Part shown: one piece after another, positions 10,838 to 21,018 of the stretch
How the letters are laid out: every line of letters begins with the position of its first letter
How positions within the stretch are numbered: the stretch's first letter is position 1
From: Cliona cf. orientalis
Lineage: Eukaryota; Porifera; Demospongiae; Clionaida; Clionaidae
DNA: 64,000 nt
Assembly: GCA_963930775.1 (NCBI GenBank)
Contig: OZ005689.1
Coordinates: 35,852,694 to 35,916,693, forward strand
Direction of reading: 5' to 3'
Position numbers and translations under genes: made by a program
The notes under the pieces: model-generated
What the model was told of the DNA's origin: nothing
Seen by the model: only the letters and a program-made list of their open reading frames with translations
Databases searched by the model: none

Positions 10838-13540
10838 ATGTCTACTGACTCACCAGCATGTCCTGGGTGGTCTGAAGATCTTCAGAAACGTGGTACCTAC
10901 TACGAAGGATATGTGGATGATCTTGACTCTGTTCTGGAAGCACATCGCAGGGATACAATCACATCCTGGGGTACTCGCCGCTCTTCCAAAGCTCATACAT
11001 GTAGAACAGAAAACAAGGAAAACGTAGCACCAAATGATCCTGATCAGCATCCAGTAAGCCTGAACTAATCACAATATATTATAGGGAAAAATTAATATGA
11101 GTAAAACTTGTTACTTTGTTTAGGTGGAAGCACGAATTACTTGGACACACTCGAGTAATGGTCAAGTCACGGAATTTGGGAACACTCCTTTTCGCCTTTT
11201 AGAGAGGAGAACACTGGATTGCCAATTTGGTAAGCAATACTACAAAGATAAACCAAGACGGTCATCTAGAGCAATGGTGCAAGGAACACGCAAACTTGGT
11301 TGTCCAGCTCACATTGAGATTAAGGTCTATGAGGTCTTTCCAGAATATTCAATTTCTGAATCAGTGCTCACCCAGAATTCTAAGAGAGCATTGAGAATAC
11401 TAAAAGAGGACAAAATGACCCGCCTAAAGACGGCACTATCAATGAAAGACAATGTCAAATCTGTGAAGAAATATTTTGTATCCCTACCCACAAGTGAAGC
11501 GCACAATAAGACACACCCTACTGGTGCAATTGCAGGTGCTGCACAGAAAATTCATCCGTTGCTTTCCCAAAAGATTGAAAGCCTAGTTAAAGAGGGTACA
11601 ACAAATGCTCGCACAGTGCAGAGAGTGCTCAAGGAATATGTCCATGAAAGTACGAGACCCAATTTGCCTTGTGAGACCGACCGCTCGTATTATCCAACTA
11701 TAGCAGACATAAACAACCATATTTACAAGTCCAAGACAGCACTACAATTGTCAAAATTTGATCAGCACAACTTACACCTCAAAATTGAGGAATGGAAACA
11801 AGAACGAACAGACTTAAAACATTTCTTTTGTCCCTTAAGTCTCACAAAGATGATCAAGATAAGATTGAAGAATCTCTCCATCCTGCTCAGTCTCTTTTGT
11901 GGGTGCATCAAGAAAAGTGGCAGACGGAACTACTTAGCCGATACGGTAATGAAATGAGTTTAATTGATGCAACGTATAAAACTACCTTTTTATATGTGTG
12001 CGCACTAATGTTGGCTACAGTATTGTGGCAGAATTCATTATTCAGACTGAAGATACAGACTCTATTCTTGAAGCACTCAACATAGTAAAGCAGTGGAACC
12101 CCACATGGTCTCCAAAATTTTTTCTTTGCGACTATTCAGAGGCAGAGATTGGAGCTCTTGAACAGGCTTTTCCAAATGTTATTGTTTACCTCTGTGATTT
12201 TCATCGGGAACAAGCTTGGACCCGCTGGATCCGTGAGCGTAAGCACGGCCTTTCTGGTGATGACTCGGATTTACTACTGTCTATGTTAAGGGCTTGTGCA
12301 TGGGCTCCTCCTAGAGAAGAGGGAGAAAACAGGGATTGCCACTACCAGCAGGCAGTGACAAACTTACGGAGTAGTAGCATATGGAACGGAAACATACAAG
12401 TTCAGCAGTGGTTGGAATCCACTTGGCTAAACTGTCCACAGGTATTATTATACGTACGTATGTATATTATTGATCATTGTAGTATCCTACCAAGGGTTCA
12501 TAGTTTCCAAAGAGTAGAAGGCATGTAAATACTGGGTACCAGGGAAAATTTTAATGCTAAATATGTTTAGTAAAAAGGAGTCTATGAGACGTTATCCCAT
12601 TTATGTTGCCATGCAGTCATATAATGATGTGTATCATTATGTATTACAGAGGTGGTCTCGTGCCTACCGTGACGACACCTATCATGCAGCAATAGACACA
12701 AATAATGGAACAGAAGCCCAGAACAAGCTTCTTAAGTACAGTTATATGCCCAAACAAAAGTCAATGACATTATCTGGAATAGCGTGTCTTGGTTGAACAA
12801 TTTCTACCTGATGCCCATCGCAACTATGTACTGGCTAACGTCAAAGTAACGGAGTGGTATCGATGCTACAAGAGCTTTGTACCCGAATTTCTTCGTGGTC
12901 GACCTCGGTCCGTGATTCTTCATTGTCTCGATCGACAGACAAAAGCAAGGAAATACTCTGCCAATGATGTCACTACTACTACATGTGAGGGTGTTTTAGA
13001 AGTAACCAAAACCAATGGAAGCAAGCACGTGGTTGATTTTGGATGTGTTTCAAACTCTCCTTCATGCACATGTAAGGACTGGATTCGTTGGCATATTCCG
13101 TGCGAACATTTCTTTGCTGTCTTCAATCATGTACCAGAATGGAAATGGAGCTCTCTTCCACCAAGTTACTTGGAAAGTGCATACTTGTCAATGGATGCAG
13201 ATGCTGTACACACGTACTTTCAGCCAAATGACACTACTTTCGATTCACTGAATCATGATCCAAGTCCAGAGCTGGAAGGAGACAGATCCTGTGATACTCC
13301 TGAAAACCCACCGTCAAAGAAGAAGGTGATAGCTTATGTACATGTATCATGCTGCAATTGTTTATCTCTAGTCCCTGCATGCACATGATTGTGTGTATGT
13401 ACCCTATTACAAGCTAGACACTGGTCAATTATTGTGCAGATAAGGGTGGTTACCAACTCTACATGTAGATTGTAGACTCTGTTTACCACAGTGTGGTTGA
13501 CACAAGTGCTGTGTGTCCCTTTTGTACATGTATAGTGATA

Positions 13541-13592
<52 letters not shown>

Positions 13593-14075
13593 ATGCACAC
13601 ACGTGCACACACACAGAAGGTAAACCTGACATTGTTAGCTATGAAGACCAGGGCTAACTTACAGCGACTTCAGTCTCTGACCTATAACATCTATCAGGAA
13701 AATGCTGAATTATTAGCTGATATGAACTCACAACTTGTGAACCTATACGATGGTGTATATCAGCAGCTACCCAACAAGAATGGAATAGCATTGCGTACCC
13801 ACCGTCAATGCAATATTGCTACTATCAGGAGGAAAGTACAGAGAGTTTCTGTCAAATATTCGGCTTTAAACAGGGCTAAAAGCAAGAAGATGCCATCAAA
13901 TATTCGCAAAAGATATGGACAAAAGGCTGATAGATTAAGGAAAACTCATGAGGTATGTGATTCCCCCCCCCCCCCCCCCCAATAGTTGCGAAGTACCATA
14001 CAACTTTACAGTAGCTATGTGATCTAGGTTGTATTGTTTGCATGCAGACTTCAAAAGTCAAGCGGAGCAAGAAAG
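10838..14075 (+). pseudogene. MULE transposase with SWIM zinc finger (frameshifted)
   Basis: Exon 1 (10838-11050) starts MSTDSPACPGWSEDLQ. Exon 2 (from 11124) holds a FAR1/WRKY-like zinc region (LDCQFGKQYY ... GCPAHIEIKVYE). The MULE DDE core follows: SLIDATYKTT, FFLCDYSEAEIGALEQ and VYLCDFHREQAWTRW (11960-12240). An intron runs from 12441 to about 12650, then RWSRAYRDDTYHAAIDTNNGTEAQN. The SWIM finger is SCTCKDWIRWHIPCEHF (13053-13103). C-terminal basic/coiled exons lie at about 13615-13952 and 14048-14075. Frameshifts lie near 11830, 11988 (probably with loss of a few codons after DATYKTT) and 12785, so it is inactive. Other parts are well conserved, which suggests recent death or a non-autonomous copy. 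Confidence 0.85.
13541..13612. repeat. (CA)n microsatellite in a transposase intron
   Basis: About 70 bp of almost pure CA repeat end in ACACACAG, which appears to serve as the acceptor of the following MULE C-terminal exon. ORFs reported on either strand here are artefacts of the repeat. Confidence 0.9.
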
Positions 14076-14171
14076 GTCAGCATTTACATGTATCGATATC
14101 TTTTGTACAATGTCACATTGTAACATTTCGTATAATACTTATTTTATACAATATTATTATTGTTCTAGCAG

Positions 14172-14260
14172 GACAAAGTAGTGGAAAGAATTGTGGTAAA
14201 TGTAGTGGGCGTCTGGCGGTAGACTGCGGAAAATGCAAAAATTGTCGAGATATATATTTT
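14172..14260 (+). CDS. CXXC-like zinc-finger exon of the MULE
   Basis: After an acceptor TTCTAGCAG the frame continues in phase from exon 14048-14075 (...SKVKRSKK|GQSSGK) and reads NCGKCSGRLAVDCGKCKNCRD. The C..C plus CGxCxxC spacing resembles the first half of a CXXC DNA-binding finger. The second half is not clear. An open frame near 14456-14520 (GFKRLARASCHSRQQ) could be its remnant, but the splice sites do not fit well. This is probably part of the C-terminal region of the transposase or of the OTU gene. Function is inferred from the cysteine pattern only. Confidence 0.4.
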
Positions 14261-15056
14261 CTGTCGTTTGAACGCAGTGAATTAGATGGCAAATATGCTC
14301 TCATCGTTTGTGTGTGCTGTTATGCAGGGCATGTGTACATGCAGACTGCAGTCTGTGTGGGACAGTAGTTGTATACAGCTTCCTGTGTATGGAATGTTAA
14401 TGAGTGTTTGTTGCATTGCAGCAATTGCATGCAGCTGATTTGATTGGTCAGTAGGATATGGGTAATGCTGGATTTAAGCGCTTGGCGCGAGCTAGTTGTC
14501 ACTCTCGGCAACAGTGGCAAGTACACTAAATCTTACTTGCCAGCTACATCCTGCATATGGATACAGGTATGTCAAATGTTATATTGTGTAGTGTTGATGC
14601 TGTTCTCTACCTGCATAATTCTCATGGTGATCGAGAAAAGGAAACATCCATGAGGACTACAGGACAGGCTTGGTCATCTGACATGGTCATTGCTGTGAGT
14701 ACACAACAGCCAGGAAGCAGGGTCTAGCTACGGAGAATGGATGATGCAGCCCTGGAAGGGCATGAAGCGATCGCAGATGAATCAAGGAACGAGGACAGGA
14801 CCTGATGATATATTATGGGGTGTCCTTCTATGTTAGGGTTTTTCCTCACCACAGTTTTGTTTTTCCTTACAAGGTTTTTTCTTTTTATGTGGTGAGGTTT
14901 TTTACCTTGGGTAAGGCTGGCCACCTACCCTAAAACAACAGTGCAATACATGCACCTGTAAATTTTATCTGGCCCACCCCAACTCTCCACTGCTGATATA
15001 ACAATATTATTATCACATTGTTTTGTACTACTGTTACTGTGTAGTTACAAGTGTAG

Positions 15057-16224
15057 TAGTAGGTATTGGACTCCGTTATTATTCTGTATCACTTGCTACT
15101 CTATTTGCTGCCGATACCCAAATAAATATTGAGAGACGAGATATATATGCTATTTGGGATGTTAATGCTGCATGGAAGGCATTAGATGAGAGAAGACTAA
15201 ATTCGGAGGTTCAGGCCGTAAGAAGCAAAAGTGTGTCCTGAAGACGTGTGTGAATCCCTCAGTATCCAGTCAAATCTGCCCTGTGAGACACTTACATGAC
15301 TACGTAACCTATCCTTAATACATATTATCATCTTTTATCTATACTACAGAATTCAGGAAGAAAGAATGAAAAAAGTGACATGACCATAAATGAAAGCTCC
15401 CAAGTCCAAGTATGTTAGCCTACTGATCATATTATTCATGATATTGTACATGAGCCATTACACTGATTTGTTCATACTTTGTATGTGTTGTAGATAAAAG
15501 TGCATGCACAATATCCATAAAGTAGCTTGCTATACTCGTTTATGATTAATTATGAAGGTCAAGTGCGTGCGCATGAGGGACGGGGCTTTACCCACCTCCT
15601 GCATTGTCTACAATTTTGCCTTGATTCTAGCTTCTCTGTCAATAATACACCCTTATTAATGCACAGGTTAACCAAATCCAGACATCAAAAGTTCCGAGCA
15701 TCAACCCTGTTTACGCTACTGCTGCACAACTTCTTCAGTCACAAGACAGAAGGATCACAAGCATAAAGGGTGATGGAAATTGTTTATTCCGTGCTCTTTC
15801 ATTGATAGTTTATGGGACAGAAATGCTTCATGCCAAGGTCAGAGAGTTGTTAGTGTCATTTGTACGGAACAATGCCAACAAATTCAGAGTGTATGTCACT
15901 GAAGGCTCACTGGAGGATCATATCTTAAACATGCAGTACATACGAACATGGGGCACACAAGTGGAACTGTATGCAGCAGCCTCATTGTTCCAGAAAGAGA
16001 TTTATGTTTTCACTCCAACTTTAAGAAAGGATGGAACGTACACATGGATCAAGATTCCTCCCTATCCCCCTCATGTGGAACTAGTATTTCCCCCACGAGA
16101 TGAACCCTGGCCTCGGCTACTCGATGAAATAGACCACATGGAGCTTTGTCATACATTTGGCAACCACTATGACGTTGTACGGTCTACTGGTGGCTTTTAC
16201 CCCCTTCTGAAACCCACACTTTGA
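15057..16224 (+). CDS. OTU-type cysteine protease carried by the MULE
   Basis: Three exons join in phase: about 15057-15217 (GLRYYSVSLATLFAADTQ ... NAAWKALDERRL), 15350-15409 (NSGRKNEKSDMTINESS) and 15667-16224. The last exon contains a complete OTU fold: RRITSIKGDGNCLFRALS, with the Asp-Gly-Asn-Cys catalytic cysteine box, about 100 residues of core (WGTQVELYAAASLFQKEIYVF), and the catalytic histidine box HTFGNHYDVV near the C-terminus. Stop at 16222-16224. OTU enzymes cleave ubiquitin or ubiquitin-like conjugates. The exons lie between the transposase and the right terminal repeat, on the same strand, so they are element cargo. They may be a separate gene or the 3' part of one long gene with the transposase. 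No frameshift is visible in the OTU domain, unlike in the transposase. Confidence 0.8.
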
Positions 16225-16578
16225 ACCTGAAATCTCGGAATTTATAACTATCATAATATTAAACTTTAGTAATATTATTCTCCATAATATTATTTATAAT
16301 TAAAAAAAACTTTCAATACACTTTAATATCATTCACTGACGGTCTCCAAGATTCTCAGCGCACTTCTCCGGTGGGCGCTTTTGAAGTATATACTAGGAGT
16401 GAGGACCTATAAAGGTGAGGGTTGGTCGGATCATAGATAATAGACTTTTCCAGCAAGCGCTCTAGCTTAACGCTTCAAGCGTCTATATAGCCGTACTCTA
16501 TAGCGTCCGAGTGCATTGCCATTATCAGTGGGTGGAGTCACACTTCCGGCATGAAGCGGGGTGAAAAGAGTAAATCCC

Positions 16579-18033
16579 AGATCACACAGTCCATTGAAAC
16601 AGTAATTTCAAACTCTAGTACAAAAGCCTTAAAACCAATTATATTAGTGCCAATTGTACATCAATGTTGTGGAAATCGGATCAGAATTGATCCCAGACCC
16701 AATTTTCCACTCTTGTATACTCGTCATGGACCTTTTTCGGCTGCTATGTTTCATGGAATTTGTAAAATATGCAAACTGAGATTTTATTATGGATACACAG
16801 AGGATGAAAATGATGAAACCATTCGAATATATTATCATAACGCCCAAAATAAGTATTTTCAGCTTTCTAGTTGTTCTTTATATGAAAAAGAGCTCCTACA
16901 AAATATTACTCACAACATTGTTTTCAGTGCCTGCACGTTTGAATCCAGAGCTGATGTTTATAGAGCAAACAACCAGCTGGTAGATCAGGATAGGCTACAG
17001 CAGTACGAAAAATATCAAAGAAGTGCTCGTGTTGAGTGGTGTCCTTCATCACAAAGAATTGAAGAAGCTTGGTTTATGTGGGTTCTAATTATCCTTTATG
17101 ATGAGCAAGGTATGCTTTCACATACTAACCTACATTGTGATTTTAGACACACATCTAAAAGACGGGATATTGAGGGGCTTTGTGAAATGTTATGGAACCA
17201 CCTTTCAAAGTTGCCAAACAAGTGGGTGATGCATAGTTGCCATATCAAGGGATGTAAGGAAGGATATGTAACAGTTGATGGAAATGAAAAGTTGAAAAGA
17301 CCTAAATGTGCAGCTCCACACAGCCGTATTCAGCTTCGTAGTGATTTACCAACTATTGTTCAATGTTGTACGAAATATCCAACTTTGGGTGGAAAACATA
17401 AATCTTCCAGTCCTTATTGTGATGAGCACACTGTTACAGATGAAGATAATGGCAGTGGTATCAAATCAAGAAATGATGTGGATAATAATGTACATTTAAT
17501 TTCCAATTTTGATCAACATTTTATTGGTGAACTTCCAAAAAATGATGATGATTCTGTATTAGTTGGGTGTAAGAAACCAGAAAATAGGACAAAGTATTAT
17601 TTAACTACAGCAGGAATGCTTGCACTTATTAGACCATGTGGCATTGTAATCAGTATGACAGAGATGTTTACTTGTGAATCTCCCACACAAGTATTCTTAT
17701 TTCTATTAAGAACATTTGTGCATGATACTGACAGTGTACTTCGTCTTCGTTACTTAGGGTACGACAGAGCTTGTGATTTAAAACCATTTTTGGTGAACCA
17801 GGCGAAAAAAGGCAGTGCTGGTGCTATTTTATTGCTGGAAAGAGTACAATTTCTTGTTGATAGGTTTCACAGTGAAAAACACACAGAACATGCATGCCAC
17901 CTGATAATCCAAAATGTATCACCCTTCCCTACCGAAATTTGCAGAAATACATGGCACTAATACAGAAAGCTGTGAACAAGGGTTTCGCAGGTTGAATAGA
18001 TATAAATATTCAACAAGATATATGACTATTTAA
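16579..18033 (+). pseudogene. KDZ-like transposase, main part (right of MULE insertion)
   Basis: Continues from the half at 10396-10657. An apparent methionine at 16551 lies in the MULE terminal repeat and is not the real start. Features in order: HGPFSAAMFHGICKICKLRF (Cys pair); WCPSSQRIEEAWFMWVL; a cysteine cluster (GCKEGY, KCAAPHSR, VQCCTKYPTLGG, YCDEH) resembling the CxC clusters of KDZ transposases; a D/N-rich loop; then the RNase-H-like core LTTAGMLALIRPCGIVIS, RYLGYDRACDLKPFL and FLVDRFHSEKHTEHAC. A single-base frameshift near 17935 separates FP from [20 protein letters not shown], which holds the expected third acidic residue. Stop at 18031-18033. Family: Kyakuja-Dileera-Zisupton type, judged from motifs; a different naming within that group is possible. 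Confidence 0.75.
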
Positions 18034-19259
18034 ATACATTCTAATTTCCAATGAGAAATCCTAATGTTAGTATTTTTTTGACCAAATATCATGTATTACT
18101 AGGGAATCATACTGATTGTACTTTGGTGTCAGAGAAAAATCTCAACAAACTCTTTATTATTACATAATGTTATTATACAATGTATGATAAGAATGACATC
18201 AGATGTTTAGGTAGCTAACTTATTAGTTTGTTCGGCACAAAAAATGTTCATTTCCCTTTTGATGAGCTGGAGAGTGTTAGCCTCTATTGCATAATTAATG
18301 CTGTTCCTTTTCGAGAGCAAAGCACCCATAGGAGGTTGACCTGCACATAGTGATAGATGAGCAATGCAATAAGCTTCATATATGTATAATGCTTGAGTAC
18401 AGAAATTTCTGATCCTACTAATACTGTATATAGCGGGAAACTTCCGAGGGAGAAAACTTTCACAAATTTCACGATTTTTCAGCCATTCGCGAAAGTTTTC
18501 TCTGCGAAATGCTCATTTCCTACCGATCCGTGAAAATTTTCTCCCTCAAAAATTTTCCGCTATACTAGCTATTTTATTTGAAATTAATAAACCACCTTTA
18601 GTTATAATATTATACTCTACAACTCTAGGTGAAATGCGGTAGTTTTGCTAATTATATCATATAAATGCTAGACATTCTAACATATAGAATGCTATTTATG
18701 CCAAAGTTATATATTATTATATTCACAATGAAGCATGCAAGTATGTGTAATAAGAGGCATGACTATGGCTTATCTTACCATAATAACAATATCCTAGGTA
18801 ATATACACCTCCAGAAGAAATTAATGCTATTGCTAAAATTACATCAGAAATGCTAGACATTCTAATTTCTAGAATGCATTGATCTATGCATGTATGTTAA
18901 TCTCTATGTTAATCTTAAAATTAATGTAATGTTATCCTCTATTTCACAATAAATTTAGTTTTATACATAAGGATCAGATATTCCTGATCCATATGGTATA
19001 GCTACCATCAGCACATTTGTAGGTATATTATAGCAGGATCAGAAGGTTTATAATTATACTGATTCGTGCAGTAAGTCCATTATAACTTGAAGGTTCAGAA
19101 ATTTCTGATATACCATGTATATTGGGCATAATTATATATGCAACAAAAAGCATAATAATGTTATCCTCGATTTCACAATAAAAGCCCAATTTGGCGGTTC
19201 GGTATAGGATCACCATACCTATATTATAAGCCCATTATAACGTTCAGGAATTTCTGATA
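18034..19259. other. Gene-free AT-rich stretch with short repeats
   Basis: No gene. A hairpin element lies at 18428-18565. The sentence-like repeat AAATGCTAGACATTCTAA ... TAGAATGC occurs at about 18663 and 18848. Between 18960 and 19260 the words AGGATCAGA.ATT.CTGAT and TTCAG.AATTTCTGATATACC recur four times, and again near 25645 (GGATCAGAATTTTCTGACC). They may be fragments of one dispersed family. Confidence 0.5.
18428..18565. mobile_element. Palindromic element, TATAGCGGGAAA family
   Basis: TATAGCGGGAAACTTCCGAG at the left is matched, imperfectly, by the reverse complement of CCCTCAAAAATTTTCCGCTATA at the right. The inner arms read GAGAAAACTTTCAC / GTGAAAATTTTCTC. It is of the same general design as 308-520. 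Confidence 0.5.
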
Positions 19260-20090
19260 TACCGTATTTCTTCTAAAAATTCGGCCCTTCTAATTATTCG
19301 GCACCCTTTACCGAATATGTGACTGGATTTGGGAAAACCCTCCGTATGGGATCTGCGCGTGATTCGCACAATGCGCGTTTTTAGTAGCTCAGGTCAAAAT
19401 TTGTCAAAGTCCAGATTTTGTCATATACATGTCGAACAACCCTTCTAACTGTTGCCGTCTTCTACGGAGGCTAGTCGTGCACTGTAAAAAATAACTAGTG
19501 ACCGTCACTACAAATATGTAGTGAAATGTTTGCCACAGATATCACCACTTTGGTGTAGTGATGGTCACTACACAGGCTTTCACTACATAAAAATTAGGTG
19601 ACGTTCACTACCAAATGTTGTGAGGTTCAATACTAGATAATATGATTTTCACTACATATATTAAGTTTGTTTTGACAATCCAACTCAATAAAATTAATGA
19701 TAAAAAAAAGAAGTCAGCAACAGTTAAGCAAGTATAGACAAAATTTAATAGCATTTTCTAGAAAGCGAAAGTAGTGTTTGTCATATTATTTTATTGCTTC
19801 ACTAACATTGTTTTCAACAGTTTTGTTAACCTGAATTTTTGTCACCCGAGCTGTAGGGATAAAAACGGATAAAAAAATTAATCTTTTACAAAGAAAAGGG
19901 AGAAGAGAAAGAGAAAGGGGAGGAGACAAGAGTTAAAAGAGAGGGAGCAGAAACAGAGACAAGGGAAGAGGGGCGGTGAGACAGACAAGAATGAGAGGAG
20001 AGCGAGAGAGAGAGAGAGAGGAGACAAGAGAAAAAAAAGGAGGGGGAGCAGAATAGAGAGAAACGAGGGAGGAGAGGTGGTAAGATAGAC

Positions 20091-20532
20091 TAGTCTGGCA
20101 GGCCAGCCCCTTCGCAAGAGGGAGGAAGGGTCTGGTATCATGCCTATACGCAATTTGTACCGCTGCAGCCAGGAGTGCAACCCAATCAGATCTCGCCATG
20201 TCACCACCAATATTATTGTGGAGCTATCTAAATACTCGTGCTGACCAATCAGATACCTGGTCTTCGTTTTTAATAAATTGTTATGATCACCAGCCTCATG
20301 AAGATCTAGCACCTGGTTGGTCAGAATGTGTGGTAGGGACAACCCCACCGTTTATTGAACAAGAAGAGTGGACCTCTGATTGGTTGGCCTGCATACCAGT
20401 AGCCACACAATATTAGTGGTGATGTGGAGCTATCTGATTGGGCCGCACTCCTGGCTGCAGCGGTACAAGTCGTGTATAGGCATGACACCAGAACCTTCCT
20501 CCCTCTTGCGAAGGGGCTGGCCCGCCAGACTA
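20091..20532. mobile_element. Long palindromic element (TAGTCTGGCAGG) with near-identical 9-bp flanks
   Basis: TAGTCTGGCAGGCCAGCCCC at 20091 is matched by the reverse complement at the right end (GGGGCTGGCCCGCCAGACTA). The pairing extends through CTTCGCAAGAGGGAGGAAGG and through the centre (CCGCTGCAGCCAGGAGTGC / GCACTCCTGGCTGCAGCGG), making an almost complete 440-bp palindrome. Flanks are AAGATAGAC and AAGACAGAC, a 9-bp duplication with one mismatch. Confidence 0.7.
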
Positions 20533-20542
20533 AAGACAGACA

Positions 20543-21018
20543 TAGTCTCGCGCGCCAGCCCCTCCTACCCAAAAAGGGAGAAGGGTCTGGTAAATAGTGT
20601 ACCATCCGCTTGTTCCCGTGTCGGCTATATGAACTACCAATGAAATGGCAGTATCTAGTCACATGACCATCCGGAACGCGTGAAGTAGCTGCTTAAATTC
20701 TACACATATAGCTACAATAAAGTTCGCGGTCACTCGTAAGAGGAGCTGGCCCACGAGACTAGTCACACGCTTTCTTGGCAGGAACGATGGAGAAGCTCAA
20801 GGACGCAGTGAAGACAGCAAGCGCTGAGTTAGGCTTTAAGGAGAAACAGCTGGAAGTTATCACTTCATTCTAGATCTTGTCTAGTCAATCGTGATGTTTG
20901 CGGTTTATGATGTCACGTTCTATGATGTCATGTGCATTCCACGGGGACAAGCGGATGGTACGTTATTTACCAGACCCTTTCTCCCTTTTTGGGTAGGAGG
21001 GGCTGGCGCGCGAGACTA
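20543..21018. mobile_element. Second foldback element (TAGTCTCGCGCG) with 9-bp TSD
   Basis: TAGTCTCGCGCGCCAGCCCC at the left equals the reverse complement of the right end (GGGGCTGGCGCGCGAGACTA). The pairing continues through TACCCAAAAAGGGAGAAGGG and TCTGGTAAATA. The perfect 9-bp direct repeat AGACAGACA flanks it. The ends are related to those of the neighbouring element at 20091-20532. The TSD length suggests Mutator-type mobilisation. Confidence 0.75.

Larger units (their letters stand above)
10658..16578 (+). mobile_element. MULE (Mutator-like) DNA transposon with 9-bp TSD
   Basis: The left end starts GGGATTTACTCTTTTCACCC and the right end finishes with its exact reverse complement. The terminal inverted repeats are about 52 bp and essentially identical (10658-10709 and 16527-16578, ending in the GGAGTCAC / GTGACTCC region). 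The element is flanked by perfect 9-bp direct repeats AGATCACAC (10649-10657 and 16579-16587), the length typical of Mutator-like transposition. The interior carries a MULE transposase with SWIM finger and, downstream on the same strand, OTU-protease exons. The near-perfect ends suggest fairly recent insertion, yet the transposase is frameshifted. Confidence 0.92.
8700..18040. mobile_element. Composite KDZ-like DNA transposon, interrupted by a MULE
   Basis: Two genes diverge from a short central region (about 10190-10395): a DUF3987 helicase-like gene leftwards and a KDZ-like transposase rightwards. The transposase is split by the MULE at 10658-16578; joining the flanks at the 9-bp duplication restores one reading frame. 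I could not find terminal inverted repeats, so the limits given are only the coding limits. Whether DUF3987 and the transposase belong to one element is inferred from their shared promoter region and equal state of decay. Confidence 0.6.

Noticed and set aside
16551-16578. Methionine at 16551 as start of the KDZ-like transposase (MKRGEKSKS...)
   Set aside because: These codons are the MULE terminal inverted repeat read outward. The true frame enters from 10396-10657 through the 9-bp target duplication.
8700-18040. Terminal inverted repeats of the KDZ/DUF3987 element
   Set aside because: I compared the sequence just outside both genes by eye and found no convincing complementary ends, so the element's limits are left open.
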